From assembly GCF_001654985.1 (NCBI RefSeq), contig NZ_LXEU01000088.1, forward strand, positions 1 through 64,000: DNA of 64,000 nt, written 5' to 3'. The notes under the pieces are model-generated. The model saw only the letters and a program-made list of their open reading frames with translations, made no database searches and had not been told where the DNA came from. The position numbers and the translations under genes are program-made. Below are positions 38,703 to 49,912 of the stretch, one piece after another; the first letter of the stretch is position 1, and the number at the start of each line of letters is the position of its first letter. Source of the stretch: Kluyvera georgiana ATCC 51603. GTDB lineage: Bacteria; Pseudomonadota; Gammaproteobacteria; Enterobacterales; Enterobacteriaceae.

Positions 38703-39596
38703 ATGGAACAGCTACGGGTAGAACTTAGCCATCTGTTGGGTGAATCGCTCAGCCGTGTGGAGTGCATCAATGAGCAGACGGATACCGCATTGTGGTCGCT
38801 GTATGATGCCGAAGGCAATCCCATGCCGCTGCTGGCGCGCAGCTTTACGTCCCCCGGCCTGGCTCGCCAGCTGGCGTGGAAATTCTCAACGCTGGCGCGT
38901 CACGGCACCGTGCGGATGCCGGTAGTGTATGGCGTGATGACCCACGAAGAACACCCTGGGCCGGATGTCCTGCTGCTGGAGCGACTGCGGGGAGTTTCTG
39001 CTGAAGCGCCCACCCGTAATCAGCAACGTTGGGATGCGCTAAAAGATCAGATTGTGGAAGCGCTGCTGGCGTGGCATCGAGTCGATAGTGCGGGCTGCGT
39101 AGGTTTTGTGGATAGCACTCAGGAAAACAGCTGGCCGCAATGGTATCGACAGCGAATTGAAGTGCTGTGGGGCACGCTGAATCTGTATCAGAACACTGGG
39201 CTGACCATGCAGGATAAGCGGCTGCTGTTCCGCACCCGCGAATGTCTGGAGGCGCTGTTTGAGGGCTTTAGCGATAACTGCGTGTTGGTACATGGGCATC
39301 TTACTTTGCGCAGCATGCTGAAAGATTCGCGCAGCGATCAACTGCTGGCGATGGTTAGCCCGGGGCCGATTCTGTGGGCGCCGCGGGAATACGAGCTGTT
39401 TCGCCTGCATGAAAGCCCGCAGGCGGAACAGCTGTTATGGCACTACCTCCAGCGCGCGCCGGTCGCCGAAGCGTTTCTTTGGCGGCGCTGGCTGTACCTC
39501 CTGTGGGATGAGGTCGAGAAGCTGGTCAACACGGGGAAATTTACCCGCGCCAATTTTGACCTGGCCTCGAAATCACTGCTCCCCTGGCTCTCCTGA
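38703..39596 (+). CDS. ycbJ: YcbJ, phosphotransferase-fold protein of unknown function
   Basis: The 297 residues equal E. coli YcbJ, a member of the aminoglycoside phosphotransferase/choline kinase fold group. VLVHGHLTLRSML (about residue 198) resembles the HGDLxxxN catalytic loop, but the expected aspartate and asparagine are replaced, so kinase activity is doubtful. Its 3' end overlaps the convergent elyC by 24 bp. It appears to be transcribed alone. Confidence 0.92.
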   Translation: MEQLRVELSHLLGESLSRVECINEQTDTALWSLYDAEGNPMPLLARSFTSPGLARQLAWKFSTLARHGTVRMPVVYGVMTHEEHPGPDVLLLERLRGVSAEAPTRNQQRWDALKDQIVEALLAWHRVDSAGCVGFVDSTQENSWPQWYRQRIEVLWGTLNLYQNTGLTMQDKRLLFRTRECLEALFEGFSDNCVLVHGHLTLRSMLKDSRSDQLLAMVSPGPILWAPREYELFRLHESPQAEQLLWHYLQRAPVAEAFLWRRWLYLLWDEVEKLVNTGKFTRANFDLASKSLLPWLS

Positions 39597-40352
39597 ATCG
39601 CCTTTCAGCCATTGCCAGATGCGCCCCAGCGTTTCATAGCCTACCCGGTCGCTGTGCATCAGCCATACCGGGGAAGGGATAATGCGCTCCCACGGATTAA
39701 GCGGCGAGGCAATGGCCAGCTGGTTCGCCGGAGCAGGCAGCGGGTGAAGGCCTACCTGCTGAAAGAAAATCATCGCACGCGGCAGGTGCGAAGCCGACGT
39801 TACCAGCAGGAATGGGGCATCGCCGATGGCGGCTTTCACCGCGCTTGCCTCTTCTTCAGTATCTTTTGGGGTATCCAGCACGATAATCTCGCTGCGCGGT
39901 ACGCCAAGGCTTTCCGCGACCCGCGCACCCGCTTCAGCGGTACTGACCGGGTTGGTCAATGCCCGGGCGCCGGTGAAGATCAGCTTCGATCCCGGATTGG
40001 CCTGCCACAGACGAATCCCTTCCGCCAGACGCGGCAGACTGTTGCTTATCAAGTTCGAGCTGGGCGCCCACTGTGGGTTCCACGTATAGCCGCCGCCAAG
40101 TACCACTACATACTGCGCAGAGGGGGCGCCGCGCCAGGTGGGGTACTTATCCTCAATGGGTTTTAGCAGGCCATCCGCAACGGGCTGCAGGCTTAGCAGC
40201 AGTAAAAAAAGCCAGCCGGCGGTGATGGCGCATTTGCCCAGCTTCTGGAAGCGGGTAAACCACACCAGGACTATTCCCAAACCGATCAATAAAAGCAGTA
40301 AAGGTAGCGGCAGCATCATGCCGCCGATAAACTTTTTCAGCATAAAAAGCAT
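39573..40352 (-). CDS. elyC: Envelope biogenesis factor ElyC
   Basis: ElyC (YcbC) is an inner-membrane DUF218 protein that in E. coli is needed for normal peptidoglycan and undecaprenyl-phosphate carrier metabolism at low temperature. ATG 40352 gives 259 residues as in E. coli. Two N-terminal membrane helices are followed by the periplasmic DUF218 domain starting at VVLGGGYTWNPQW. The open frame runs on upstream to 40832 through cmoM, which is rejected. It is divergent from cmoM and converges on ycbJ. Confidence 0.94.
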   Translation of the reverse strand: MLFMLKKFIGGMMLPLPLLLLLIGLGIVLVWFTRFQKLGKCAITAGWLFLLLLSLQPVADGLLKPIEDKYPTWRGAPSAQYVVVLGGGYTWNPQWAPSSNLISNSLPRLAEGIRLWQANPGSKLIFTGARALTNPVSTAEAGARVAESLGVPRSEIIVLDTPKDTEEEASAVKAAIGDAPFLLVTSASHLPRAMIFFQQVGLHPLPAPANQLAIASPLNPWERIIPSPVWLMHSDRVGYETLGRIWQWLKGDSGEPGEQ

Positions 40353-40475
40353 TCTATTGAGTACCTTTTTTAACCATCTGACGCATGAATGCAGGGATAT
40401 TACACCAGATAGCTTCATTCTCGCCGTGGGTGTGACAAAATAGACCTTTTGTGGCTGGTGATGGAAGGACGTCCC

Positions 40476-41270
40476 GTGCAGGATCGCAATTTCGATGACA
40501 TTGCGGAAAAGTTTTCGCGCAATATTTATGGCACCACCAAAGGCCAGCTGCGCCAGGCTATTCTGTGGCAGGATCTGGACGTGCTGCTGTCGACCATGGG
40601 ATCGCAGCCGCTGCGCATTCTGGACGCCGGCGGCGGTGAAGGCCAGACGGCGATCAAAATGGCGGAGCGCGGTCATCATGTGACGCTGTGCGATCTTTCT
40701 GCCGAGATGATCGCCCGCGCAAGTCAGGCTGCCAGCGACAAAGGTGTGAGCCACAACATGCATTTCATACAATGCGCGGCGCAGGACGTGGCCGGGCATT
40801 TGGAAAGCCCGGTTGATCTGATATTGTTTCACGCTGTACTGGAGTGGGTAGCCGAACCGCAGGAGGCGTTAAAAACGCTGTGGTCGGTGCTGCGTCCAGG
40901 CGGCGCATTATCATTAATGTTCTACAATGCAAACGGCCTGTTGATGCATAACATGGTGGCGGGCAACTTTGATTATGTTGCTCTTGGCATGCCGAAAAAG
41001 AAAAAGCGTACGCTGTCGCCGAACTACCCGCGCGACCCGCAGCAGGTCTATGGCTGGCTGGAAGAGATTGGCTGGCAAATTAACGGGAAAACCGGCGTGC
41101 GAGTGTTTCATGACTATCTGCGCGACAAGCATAAGCAACAGGATTGCTATGACATCCTGCTGGAGCTGGAAACGCGCTATTGCCGTCAGGAACCTTATAT
41201 CAGCCTGGGGCGCTATATTCATGTCACCGCGCTTAAGCCGCAGACAGAAACAAGGATAAACGATGAGTGA
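40476..41270 (+). CDS. cmoM: tRNA 5-carboxymethoxyuridine methyltransferase CmoM
   Basis: CmoM (SmtA) uses SAM to methylate cmo5U to mcmo5U at position 34 of some tRNAs. The SAM-binding motif [13 protein letters not shown] lies near residue 47. GTG 40476 is chosen because GGAAGGA lies six bases upstream and the next residues ([12 protein letters not shown]) align with the E. coli N terminus; this gives 264 residues. It overlaps mukF by eight bases and is the first gene of the cmoM-mukFEB operon. Confidence 0.94.
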   Translation: MQDRNFDDIAEKFSRNIYGTTKGQLRQAILWQDLDVLLSTMGSQPLRILDAGGGEGQTAIKMAERGHHVTLCDLSAEMIARASQAASDKGVSHNMHFIQCAAQDVAGHLESPVDLILFHAVLEWVAEPQEALKTLWSVLRPGGALSLMFYNANGLLMHNMVAGNFDYVALGMPKKKKRTLSPNYPRDPQQVYGWLEEIGWQINGKTGVRVFHDYLRDKHKQQDCYDILLELETRYCRQEPYISLGRYIHVTALKPQTETRINDE

Positions 41271-42585
41271 ATTTTCCCAGACAGTCCCCGAACTGGTTGC
41301 CTGGGCCAGAAAAAATGATTTCGCCATTTCGCTCCCCGTCGATAGGCTCTCATTTTTGCTGGCCATTGCAACGCTGAACGGCGAGCGGCTGGAAGGTGAA
41401 ATGACGGAAGGCGAGCTGGTGGATGCGTTCCGTCACGTCAGTGATGCGTTTGAGCAAACCAGTGAAACCATCGGTACGCGCGCCAACAACGCGATTAACG
41501 ATCTGGTTCGCCAACGTCTGCTGAACCGCTTTACCAGCGAGATCACGGAAGGAAACGCCATCTATCGTCTGACGCCGCTGGGCATTGGCATTACCGACTA
41601 CTATATTCGTCAGCGCGAGTTTTCGACGCTGCGCCTGTCAATGCAGCTGTCGATTGTGGCCAGCGAGCTGAAAAGAGCCGCCGATTCGGCGGAAGAGGGC
41701 GGCGATGAGTTTCACTGGCACCGTAACGTCTACGCGCCGCTGAAATATTCGGTGGCGGAGATTTTCGACAGCATCGACCTGACGCAGCGCATCATGGATG
41801 AGCAGCAACAGTCGGTCAAAGATGACATCGCGCAGTTGCTGAATAAAGACTGGCGCGCGGCGATCTCCAGCTGTGAGCTTTTGCTGTCCGAAACATCCGG
41901 CACGCTGCGCGAATTGCAGGATACGCTGGACGCGGCGGGCGATAAGCTGCAGGCTAACCTGCTGCGCATTCAGGATGCGACGCTGAGCCATAACGATCTG
42001 CATTTTGTCGACCGCCTGGTGTTCGACCTGCAAAGTAAGCTCGACCGTATCGTTAGCTGGGGCCAGCAGGCAATTGACCTGTGGATCGGCTACGACCGTC
42101 ACGTGCATAAGTTTATCCGTACCGCTATCGATATGGATAAAAACCGCGTCTTTGCTCAACGCCTGCGCCAGTCGGTGCAGTCGTACTTTGATGCGCCGTG
42201 GGCGCTCACCTATGCCAGCGCCGACCGTTTGCTGGACATGCGTGATGAAGAGATGACGCTGCGCGATGAAGAGGTCACCGGCGAACTTCCGCCAGATTTA
42301 GAGTACGAAGAATTTAACGAAATCCGCGAACAGCTTGCCGCGTTGATCGAAGAACAGTTGGCTATCTATAAAACCAAACAGCTGCCGCTGGACCTCGGTC
42401 TGGTGGTGAAAGAGTATCTGGCTCAATATCCGCGAGCGCGCCACTTCGACGTTGCGCGTATTGTGGTTGACCAGGCGGTTCGTTTGGGCGTAGCGCAAGC
42501 AGATTTCACCGGACTGCCAGCCAAATGGCAGGCAATTAATGATTACGGAGCCAAGGTACAGGCGCATGTCATTGACAAATATTGA
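41263..42585 (+). CDS. mukF: Chromosome partition protein MukF (kleisin)
   Basis: MukF is the kleisin that bridges MukB heads and recruits MukE in the MukBEF condensin. The 440 residues equal E. coli. An N-terminal winged-helix dimerisation domain, a central helical region and a C-terminal winged helix that binds the MukB head are expected in that order. The gene overlaps both cmoM and mukE, indicating coupled translation. Confidence 0.97.
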   Translation: MSEFSQTVPELVAWARKNDFAISLPVDRLSFLLAIATLNGERLEGEMTEGELVDAFRHVSDAFEQTSETIGTRANNAINDLVRQRLLNRFTSEITEGNAIYRLTPLGIGITDYYIRQREFSTLRLSMQLSIVASELKRAADSAEEGGDEFHWHRNVYAPLKYSVAEIFDSIDLTQRIMDEQQQSVKDDIAQLLNKDWRAAISSCELLLSETSGTLRELQDTLDAAGDKLQANLLRIQDATLSHNDLHFVDRLVFDLQSKLDRIVSWGQQAIDLWIGYDRHVHKFIRTAIDMDKNRVFAQRLRQSVQSYFDAPWALTYASADRLLDMRDEEMTLRDEEVTGELPPDLEYEEFNEIREQLAALIEEQLAIYKTKQLPLDLGLVVKEYLAQYPRARHFDVARIVVDQAVRLGVAQADFTGLPAKWQAINDYGAKVQAHVIDKY

Positions 42586-43270
42586 ACAAGTGATGCCGGT
42601 TAAACTGGCACAGGCCCTGGCCAACCCCCTTTTCCCTGCGCTGGATAGCGCGCTGCGTGCGGGCCGCCACATCGGCCTGGACGAGCTCGACAACCACGCT
42701 TTTTTGATGGATTTCCAGGAGTACCTGGAAGAGTTTTACGCCCGCTACAACGTTGAACTGATCCGCGCGCCGGAAGGGTTCTTCTATCTGCGTCCGCGCT
42801 CTACCACGCTGATTCCGCGTTCGGTTCTCTCCGAACTGGACATGATGGTCGGCAAAATCCTTTGCTACCTCTACCTCAGCCCGGAACGCCTGGCAAATGA
42901 AGGCATCTTCACCCAGCAGGAGCTGTACGATGAGCTGCTGGCGCTGGCCGATGAAGCCAAGCTGTTGAAGCTGGTTAATAACCGTTCCACCGGCTCTGAC
43001 CTTGACCGTCAGAAGTTACAGGAAAAGGTGCGCTCTTCGCTCAACCGCCTGCGCCGTTTGGGTATGGTGTGGTTTATGGGCCATGACAGCAGCAAATTCC
43101 GCATCACCGAATCGGTGTTTCGCTTCGGCGCCGACGTACGTTCCGGCGATGACGCGCGCGAAGCGCAGCTGCGCATGATTCGCGACGGTGAAGCCATGGC
43201 GATTGAAAACCATCTGCAGCTCAATGACGAGAACGACGACCATCAGCAGGATAGCGGGGAGGAAGAATAA
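42566..43270 (+). CDS. mukE: Chromosome partition protein MukE
   Basis: MukE is the KITE-type accessory subunit of MukBEF; it binds MukF as a dimer. ATG 42566 gives 234 residues as in E. coli and starts inside the mukF 3' end (20-bp overlap). Tandem winged-helix domains make up most of the protein and the tail is acidic (DSGEEE). Its TAA shares a base with the mukB ATG. Confidence 0.95.
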   Translation: MSLTNIEQVMPVKLAQALANPLFPALDSALRAGRHIGLDELDNHAFLMDFQEYLEEFYARYNVELIRAPEGFFYLRPRSTTLIPRSVLSELDMMVGKILCYLYLSPERLANEGIFTQQELYDELLALADEAKLLKLVNNRSTGSDLDRQKLQEKVRSSLNRLRRLGMVWFMGHDSSKFRITESVFRFGADVRSGDDAREAQLRMIRDGEAMAIENHLQLNDENDDHQQDSGEEE

Positions 43271-46200
43271 TGATTGAACGTGGTAAATTTCGTTCGCTAA
43301 CGCTGATTAACTGGAACGGGTTCTTTGCCCGTACTTTCGATCTGGATGAGCTGGTCACCACGCTGTCCGGTGGTAACGGTGCCGGTAAATCGACCACCAT
43401 GGCGGCCTTCGTCACGGCGCTGATCCCCGACTTAACCCTGCTGCACTTCCGTAACACCACCGAAGCGGGGGCCACCAGTGGTTCGCGCGATAAAGGTCTG
43501 CACGGTAAGCTGAAAGCGGGCGTCTGCTACTCGGTACTTGACGTGATGAACTCGCGTCACCAGCGCGTGGTGGTGGGCGTGCGTCTGCAACAGGTGGCGG
43601 GGCGCGATCGTAAAGTCGACATTAAGCCATTCGCCATTCAGGGGCTGCCAACCTCGATTCAGCCGACCCAGCTGCTGACCGAAACGCTGAACGAGCGCCA
43701 GGCGCGCGTGCTGACGTTGCAGGAGCTGAAAGATAAGCTCGATACCATCGAAGGCGTTCAGTTCAAGCAGTTCAACTCGATTACCGACTACCACGCGCTG
43801 ATGTTCGATCTGGGCATCGTCGCGCGTCGTCTGCGATCTGCCGCTGACCGTAGCAAATTCTATCGCCTGATTGAAGCCTCGCTGTACGGCGGTATTTCCA
43901 GCGCGATTACCCGCTCGCTGCGCGACTACCTGTTGCCGGAAAACAGCGGCGTGCGCAAAGCGTTCCAGGACATGGAAGCGGCGCTGCGCGAAAACCGGAT
44001 GACGCTGGAAGCGATTCGCGTCACCCAGTCTGACCGCGACCTGTTCAAGCACCTGATCTCCGAAGCCACCGACTACGTGGCCGCCGACTACATGCGCCAT
44101 GCCAACGAGCGCCGCGTGCATCTGGATAAAGCGCTGGAGTATCGCCGCGAACTGTTCACCTCCCGCTCGCAGCTGGCGGCGGAACAGTACAAGCACGTCG
44201 ATATGGCGCGCGAGCTACAGGAACACAACGGCGCGGAAGGCGATCTCGAAGCCGATCACCAGGCCGCCAGCGACCACCTGAATCTGGTGCAGACCGCGCT
44301 GCGCCAGCAGGAAAAAATTGAGCGCTATGAAGCGGATTTAGACGAGCTGCAAATTCGCCTCGAAGAACAGAATGAAGTGGTGGCGGAAGCCGCCGAACAG
44401 CAGGAAGAGAACGAAGCCCGCGCCGAAGCCGCCGAACTGGAAGTGGATGAGCTGAAAAGCCAGCTCGCCGACTACCAGCAGGCGCTGGACGTCCAGCAAA
44501 CGCGCGCCATTCAGTACACCCAGGCGCTACAGGCGCTGGAGCGCGCGAAAGCGCTGTGCCACCTGCCGGATTTAACGCCGGACAGCGCGGCGGAATGGCT
44601 GGAAACCTTCCAGGCCAAAGAGCAGGAAGCCACGGAAAAACTGCTGTCGCTCGAGCAGAAAATGAGCGTTGCCGAGACGGCACACAGCCAGTTTGAGCAA
44701 GCCTATCAGCTGGTGGCGTCAATTAACGGCCCGCTGGCGCGTAACGAAGCCTGGGACGCGGCGCGTGAACTGTTGCGTGACGGCGTAAACCAGCGTCACC
44801 TGGCGGAGCAGGCGCAGCCGTTGCGCAGCCGTCTGAATGAACTGGAACAGCGTCTGCGCGAACAGCAGGAAGCCGAGCGTCTGCTGGCCGATTTCTGCAA
44901 GCGTCAGGGCAAACAGTACGACATTGACGATCTTGAAAACCTGCACCGCGAGCTGGAAGCACGCATTGCCGCGCTGAGCGACAGCGTGACTGACGCCCGC
45001 GAGCAGCGTATGCAACTGCGTCAGGAGCAGGAACAGCTGCAATCGCGTATCTCGGCGTTGATGCACCGCGCGCCGGTCTGGCTGGCGGCGCAGAATAGCC
45101 TGAGCCAGCTGTGCGAGCAGAGCGGCGAACAGTTTGAGTCCAGCCAGGACGTTACCGAATACCTTCAGCAACTGCTGGAGCGCGAGCGCGAAGCGATCGT
45201 CGAACGCGACGAAGTCGGCGCGCGTAAACGTGCCGTCGACGATGAAATTGAGCGCCTAAGCCAGCCGGGCGGTTCCGAAGACCCGCGCCTGAACGCCCTG
45301 GCCGAACGTTTTGGCGGCGTACTGTTGTCGGAAATCTACGATGACGTCAGCCTTGACGACGCGCCGTACTTCTCCGCGCTGTACGGTCCGTCGCGTCACG
45401 CCATCGTGGTGCCGGATCTGTCGCAGATCGCCGAGTATCTGGAAGGACTGGAAGATTGCCCGGAAGATCTCTACCTGATTGAGGGGGATCCGCAATCCTT
45501 CGATGACAGCGTGTTCAACGTCGACGAGCTGGAAAAAGCGGTGGTGGTGAAGACCGCCGATCGCCAGTGGCGCTACTCGCGCTTCCCAGCGGTGCCGCTG
45601 TTTGGCCGCGCCGCGCGCGAAAGCCGCATTGAGAGCCTGCACGCCGAGCGTGAAGTGCTGTCTGAACGTTTTGCGACCCTGTCGTTCGACGTCCAGAAAA
45701 CCCAGCGTCTGCATCAGGCGTTCAGCCGCTTTATTGGCAGTCACCTGTCGGTGGCGTTTGACGACGATCCGGAAGCGGAAATTCGCAAACTGAACACCCG
45801 CCGCAACGAGCTGGAGCGCGCGCTCAGCAGTCACGAAAGTGATAACCAGCAGCAGCAGGCGCAGTACGAACAGGCGAAAGAGGGCGTTGCGCTGCTCAAC
45901 CGCCTCCTGCCGCGCCTGAGCCTGCTGGCCGATGAAACGCTGGCCGACCGCGTGGATGAAATCCAGGAGCGCCTGGACGAAGCGCAGGAAGCCGCACGCT
46001 TCATCCAGCAGCACGGCAACCAGCTGGCGAAGCTTGAGCCGATTGTCTCTGTACTGCAGAGCGACCCGGAGCAGTTTGAACAGCTGAAAGAGGATTACGC
46101 CTGGTCACAGCAGGTGCAGCGCGAAGCACGTCAGCAGGCGTTTGCCCTGACCGAAGTCGTGCAGCGTCGCGCCCACTTCGGCTACTCTGACTCAGCGGAA

Positions 46201-47718
46201 ATGCTGAGCGGCAACAGCGACCTCAACGAAAAACTGCGTGAACGTCTGGCGCAGGCGGAAAGCGAGCGGAGCCGCGCGCGTGAAGCCATGCGTACCCACG
46301 CCGCGCAGGTGAGTCAGTACAGCCAGGTATTGGCGTCGCTGAAAAGCTCCTACGACACCAAGAAAGAGCTGCTTAACGATCTCTATAAAGAGCTGAAAGA
46401 TATTGGCGTACGTGCCGATGCGGGCGCAGAAGAGCGCGCGCGCATTCGCCGTGACGAGCTGCACGCGCAGCTGAGCAACAACCGCGCGCGCCGCAACCAG
46501 TTGGAAAAAGCGCTGACCTTCTGCGAAGCGGAGATGGATAACCTGACCCGTAAGCTGCGCAAGCTGGAACGTGATTACCTCGAAATGCGCGAGCAGGTGG
46601 TGAGTGCGAAAGCGGGATGGTGCGCGGTGATGCGCCTGGTGAAAGACAATAACGTCGAACGTCGTCTGCACCGCCGCGAGCTGGCCTATCTCTCCGCTGA
46701 CGATCTGCGTTCAATGTCGGATAAAGCGCTGGGCGCACTGCGTCTGGCGGTTGCGGATAATGAACATCTGCGTGACGTGCTGCGTATGTCGGAAGATCCG
46801 AAGCGTCCTGAACGTAAGATTCAGTTCTTCGTGGCGGTATATCAACATCTGCGCGAACGTATCCGTCAGGATATTATCCGCACCGACGACCCGGTAGAAG
46901 CCATCGAACAGATGGAAATCGAACTGAGCCGTCTGACCGAAGAGCTGACCAACCGTGAGCAGAAGCTGGCGATCAGCTCCCGCAGCGTGGCGAATATTAT
47001 TCGCAAAACCATTCAGCGCGAGCAGAACCGTATTCGTCAGTTGAACCAGGGCCTGCAAAGCGTGTCGTTTGGCCAGGTGAACAGCGTGCGCCTGAACGTC
47101 AACGTACGCGAGACGCACTCGATGCTGCTGGACGTGCTCTCTGAGCAGCATGAACAGCATCAGGATCTGTTCAACAGCAACCGTCTGACCTTCTCAGAAG
47201 CGCTGGCGAAACTGTACCAGCGCCTGAATCCGCAAATCGATATGGGCCAGCGTACGCCGCAGACTATTGGTGAAGAGCTGCTCGACTATCGTAGCTACCT
47301 GGAGATGGAAGTTGAGGTTAACCGTGGTTCTGACGGCTGGCTGCGCGCGGAGTCCGGCGCGCTGTCGACCGGTGAGGCGATCGGTACCGGGATGTCGATT
47401 CTGGTGATGGTGGTGCAGAGCTGGGAAGATGAAGCTCGGCGTCTGCGCGGTAAAGATTTGTCACCGTGCCGTCTACTGTTCCTTGATGAAGCGGCGCGTC
47501 TGGATGCCCGTTCCATCGCCACGCTGTTTGAGCTGTGCGAGCGTCTGGAGATGCAGCTTATCATCGCGGCACCGGAAAACATTAGCCCGGAGAAAGGCAC
47601 AACCTACAAGCTGGTGCGTAAAGTGGTGCACAACCACGAACACGTACATGTGGTGGGTCTGCGCGGCTTTGCCGCTCAACTGCCGGAAACCTTGCCGGGT
47701 ACCGCGGATGCATCGTAG
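43270..47718 (+). CDS. mukB: Chromosome partition protein MukB (SMC-like ATPase)
   Basis: MukB is the SMC-like ATPase of the MukBEF condensin; it forms large loops in the chromosome. The 1,482 residues compare with 1,486 in E. coli. Walker [11 protein letters not shown] is near residue 34, two long coiled coils flank the central hinge (about residues 650-780), and the C-terminal head has the signature [11 protein letters not shown] (about 1364) and Walker [14 protein letters not shown]. It starts on the last base of mukE (TAATG). Confidence 0.98.
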   Translation: MIERGKFRSLTLINWNGFFARTFDLDELVTTLSGGNGAGKSTTMAAFVTALIPDLTLLHFRNTTEAGATSGSRDKGLHGKLKAGVCYSVLDVMNSRHQRVVVGVRLQQVAGRDRKVDIKPFAIQGLPTSIQPTQLLTETLNERQARVLTLQELKDKLDTIEGVQFKQFNSITDYHALMFDLGIVARRLRSAADRSKFYRLIEASLYGGISSAITRSLRDYLLPENSGVRKAFQDMEAALRENRMTLEAIRVTQSDRDLFKHLISEATDYVAADYMRHANERRVHLDKALEYRRELFTSRSQLAAEQYKHVDMARELQEHNGAEGDLEADHQAASDHLNLVQTALRQQEKIERYEADLDELQIRLEEQNEVVAEAAEQQEENEARAEAAELEVDELKSQLADYQQALDVQQTRAIQYTQALQALERAKALCHLPDLTPDSAAEWLETFQAKEQEATEKLLSLEQKMSVAETAHSQFEQAYQLVASINGPLARNEAWDAARELLRDGVNQRHLAEQAQPLRSRLNELEQRLREQQEAERLLADFCKRQGKQYDIDDLENLHRELEARIAALSDSVTDAREQRMQLRQEQEQLQSRISALMHRAPVWLAAQNSLSQLCEQSGEQFESSQDVTEYLQQLLEREREAIVERDEVGARKRAVDDEIERLSQPGGSEDPRLNALAERFGGVLLSEIYDDVSLDDAPYFSALYGPSRHAIVVPDLSQIAEYLEGLEDCPEDLYLIEGDPQSFDDSVFNVDELEKAVVVKTADRQWRYSRFPAVPLFGRAARESRIESLHAEREVLSERFATLSFDVQKTQRLHQAFSRFIGSHLSVAFDDDPEAEIRKLNTRRNELERALSSHESDNQQQQAQYEQAKEGVALLNRLLPRLSLLADETLADRVDEIQERLDEAQEAARFIQQHGNQLAKLEPIVSVLQSDPEQFEQLKEDYAWSQQVQREARQQAFALTEVVQRRAHFGYSDSAEMLSGNSDLNEKLRERLAQAESERSRAREAMRTHAAQVSQYSQVLASLKSSYDTKKELLNDLYKELKDIGVRADAGAEERARIRRDELHAQLSNNRARRNQLEKALTFCEAEMDNLTRKLRKLERDYLEMREQVVSAKAGWCAVMRLVKDNNVERRLHRRELAYLSADDLRSMSDKALGALRLAVADNEHLRDVLRMSEDPKRPERKIQFFVAVYQHLRERIRQDIIRTDDPVEAIEQMEIELSRLTEELTNREQKLAISSRSVANIIRKTIQREQNRIRQLNQGLQSVSFGQVNSVRLNVNVRETHSMLLDVLSEQHEQHQDLFNSNRLTFSEALAKLYQRLNPQIDMGQRTPQTIGEELLDYRSYLEMEVEVNRGSDGWLRAESGALSTGEAIGTGMSILVMVVQSWEDEARRLRGKDLSPCRLLFLDEAARLDARSIATLFELCERLEMQLIIAAPENISPEKGTTYKLVRKVVHNHEHVHVVGLRGFAAQLPETLPGTADAS

Positions 47719-47728
47719 CGGAGCATGT

Positions 47729-47762
47729 CGCCTGTAGGCCGGATGGCGCTGGCCCACAGGCG
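47729..47762. repeat. REP-like inverted repeat after mukB
   Basis: CGCCTGT-A-GGCC and GGCC-C-ACAGGCG form an imperfect inverted repeat containing GTAGGCCGGATGGCG, which resembles enterobacterial REP/PU elements. It starts 10 bp beyond mukB and precedes the terminator. A single unit, possibly degraded. Confidence 0.55.
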
Positions 47763-47779
47763 GGTAGGTATCCGAATAC

Positions 47780-47809
47780 AAAAAAGGCGACAGCAATGTC
47801 GCCTTTTTT
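47780..47809 (+). terminator. Terminator of the cmoM-mukFEB operon
   Basis: AAAAAAGGCGACA pairs perfectly with TGTCGCCTTTTTT around GCAA, a 13-bp stem with a U tract. Confidence 0.95.
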
Positions 47810-47944
47810 GTTATCTGCTTTTCATCGCTAGCGCGTTATTATCTTTAGACTTCTTTACATTTGAACGGGCAAAATAGTTTTTGTCTTTATATACTGAAGG
47901 TAAGCCCACGTTAGGGTCTTTGTATAGATAACAGGGGGCAAGGG

Positions 47945-49729
47945 ATGTTGCTGAAAAAAGAAAATGGTCGTCGGTTGTCAGCCGTGAGTTTATGTCTGGC
48001 GATGACGTTTGCTCCACTGTTTACCGCTTCTGCGGGCGAACCAGAGCTGGTGCCTTCTGACGGTACCGCGACGCCAGCGGAACAATCGCCGGTGCTTCTG
48101 CATCCAGGGGCGCAATCGCCAGCAATGGCGAGTCTTGTCGGTACACAACCGCTGGCTGACGGCTCGGCGGCGAACAGCCGTGCCGATATTCTTGCTACGC
48201 TACCTTCCGGATATCAGCCCGTCTACCTTAATCCGCTGGCGACATTGTATGCCGCCCGTGAGATGAAACCCATGTGGGAAAACCGTGATGCGATACGCGC
48301 CTTCCAGCAGCAGCTGGCGGAAGTGGCGATCGCCGGTTTTCAGCCGCAGTTCACCCGGTGGGTTGAACTGCTCACCGACCCGGCTGTCAGCGGGATGGCG
48401 CGTGATGTCGTGCTTTCCGATGCCCTGATGGGCTATCTGCACTTTGTCAGCGGGATTCCGGTTCAGGGTAACCGCTGGCTGTATAGCGATAAGCCGTACA
48501 CGCTGGCAACACCGCCGTTGTCGGTGATAAACCAATGGCAGTTAGCGCTGGATAACGGCTCGCTGCCGCAGTTTATTGCCGCCCTGGCGCCACAGCATCC
48601 GCAGTATAGTGCGATGCATCAGGCGCTACTGGCGTTGACGGGCGACAATCGCCCGTGGCCAAAGTTGACCTCGACGGTTTCATTGCGCCCAGGGCAGTGG
48701 AGCAGCGATGTGCCTGCGCTACGTGAAATCCTGCAACGTAACGGTGTGCTGGATAACAGCCCGGCGATACCGCTGCCTGGCGACAACGTCGGCAAGACGA
48801 AAAAGGGGGGAAAAAGCGGCCCAGCGGCCTATGACCGCCAACTGGTGGACGCGGTGAAACGTTTCCAGGCGGCGCAGGGGCTTGGCGCGGACGGTGTGAT
48901 TGGCACCTCGACGCGCGACTGGCTGAACGTCTCTTCTGCCCAGCGTGCGGGCGTGCTGGCGCTAAATATTCAGCGTTTGCGCCTGCTGCCGGGGAAAGTC
49001 TCTACCGGGATTATGGTGAATATCCCGGCCTACTCGCTGGTTTACTATCTCAACGGCAGCGAAGCGCTGGCCTCGCGGGTTATCGTGGGACGCCCCGATC
49101 GTAAAACGCCAATGATGAGCAGCGCGCTGAATAACGTGGTGGTCAACCCACCGTGGAACGTGCCGCCGACGCTGGCGCGTAATGATATTCTCCCGAAGCT
49201 GCGTAATGATCCAGGTTATCTGGAGCGGCATAACTACACCGTATTACGCGGCTGGAACAGTAAAGAAGCTATCGATCCATGGCGGGTCGATTGGTCAACA
49301 ATCACGCCGTCGAATTTACCGTTCCGTTTCCAGCAGGCACCGGGTGAACATAACTCGCTGGGGCGCTATAAGTTTAATATGCCAAGTTCCGACGCCATTT
49401 ATCTGCATGATACGCCTAATCATAATCTGTTCCAGAAAGATGCGCGGGCATTAAGTTCCGGCTGCGTGCGGGTAAATAAAGCCTCCGATCTGGCGAATAT
49501 GCTGTTACAGGATGCGGGCTGGAATGATGCGCGAATTTCCGATGCCCTTAAACAAGGGAATACACGCTATGTGAATATCCGGCAGAATATTCCGGTTAAT
49601 CTCTATTATCTCACTGCCTTTGTCAGCGCTGACGGACAGACACAATATCGAACAGATATTTACAATTATGATGTCACTGCGCGATCGGGTGCACAGATTT
49701 TGCCAAAAGCGGAACAATTGATCAGATAA
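47945..49729 (+). CDS. ldtD: L,D-transpeptidase LdtD
   Basis: LdtD (YcbB) forms 3-3 cross-links in periplasmic peptidoglycan and supports beta-lactam tolerance in E. coli. A signal sequence occupies about residues 1-30 ([19 protein letters not shown]). A peptidoglycan-binding domain is at about 295-330 ([20 protein letters not shown]). The YkuD catalytic domain ends with HDTPNHNLF...SSGCVRV, with the nucleophile at Cys507. The 594 residues are about 20 shorter than E. coli (615). The 3' end is more AT-rich than the rest. Confidence 0.95.
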   Translation: MLLKKENGRRLSAVSLCLAMTFAPLFTASAGEPELVPSDGTATPAEQSPVLLHPGAQSPAMASLVGTQPLADGSAANSRADILATLPSGYQPVYLNPLATLYAAREMKPMWENRDAIRAFQQQLAEVAIAGFQPQFTRWVELLTDPAVSGMARDVVLSDALMGYLHFVSGIPVQGNRWLYSDKPYTLATPPLSVINQWQLALDNGSLPQFIAALAPQHPQYSAMHQALLALTGDNRPWPKLTSTVSLRPGQWSSDVPALREILQRNGVLDNSPAIPLPGDNVGKTKKGGKSGPAAYDRQLVDAVKRFQAAQGLGADGVIGTSTRDWLNVSSAQRAGVLALNIQRLRLLPGKVSTGIMVNIPAYSLVYYLNGSEALASRVIVGRPDRKTPMMSSALNNVVVNPPWNVPPTLARNDILPKLRNDPGYLERHNYTVLRGWNSKEAIDPWRVDWSTITPSNLPFRFQQAPGEHNSLGRYKFNMPSSDAIYLHDTPNHNLFQKDARALSSGCVRVNKASDLANMLLQDAGWNDARISDALKQGNTRYVNIRQNIPVNLYYLTAFVSADGQTQYRTDIYNYDVTARSGAQILPKAEQLIR

Positions 49730-49774
49730 ATGAAGTAGTTCAGGTAATGTAGTTGTCGAACAAAAAGCGCAGAT

Positions 49775-49821
49775 GCCAGCCCCGCAGGTCCAGGGCTGGC
49801 GGCTTCGCGTGGCAGGCCGCC
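49775..49821. other. Overlapping stem-loops between ldtD and mepK
   Basis: GCCAGCCC (49775-49782) can pair with GGGCTGGC (49793-49800). Alternatively GGCGGC (49798-49803) can pair with GCCGCC (49816-49821). The two stems share bases 49798-49800, so they exclude one another. There is no T tract. The rest of this 183-bp gap shows nothing recognisable. Confidence 0.5.
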
Positions 49822-49912
49822 TTGACGCTGGCTTTGATGCCCGGTAAGGTGCTTAACGTGCGCCAGAAGTGCATATTTTTCGATCACATTACTGACTGTA
49901 GACCTGATTATC

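Noticed and set aside
40353-40832. N-terminal extension of elyC through cmoM
   Set aside because: It is antisense to cmoM, and the family length and membrane helices start at 40352.
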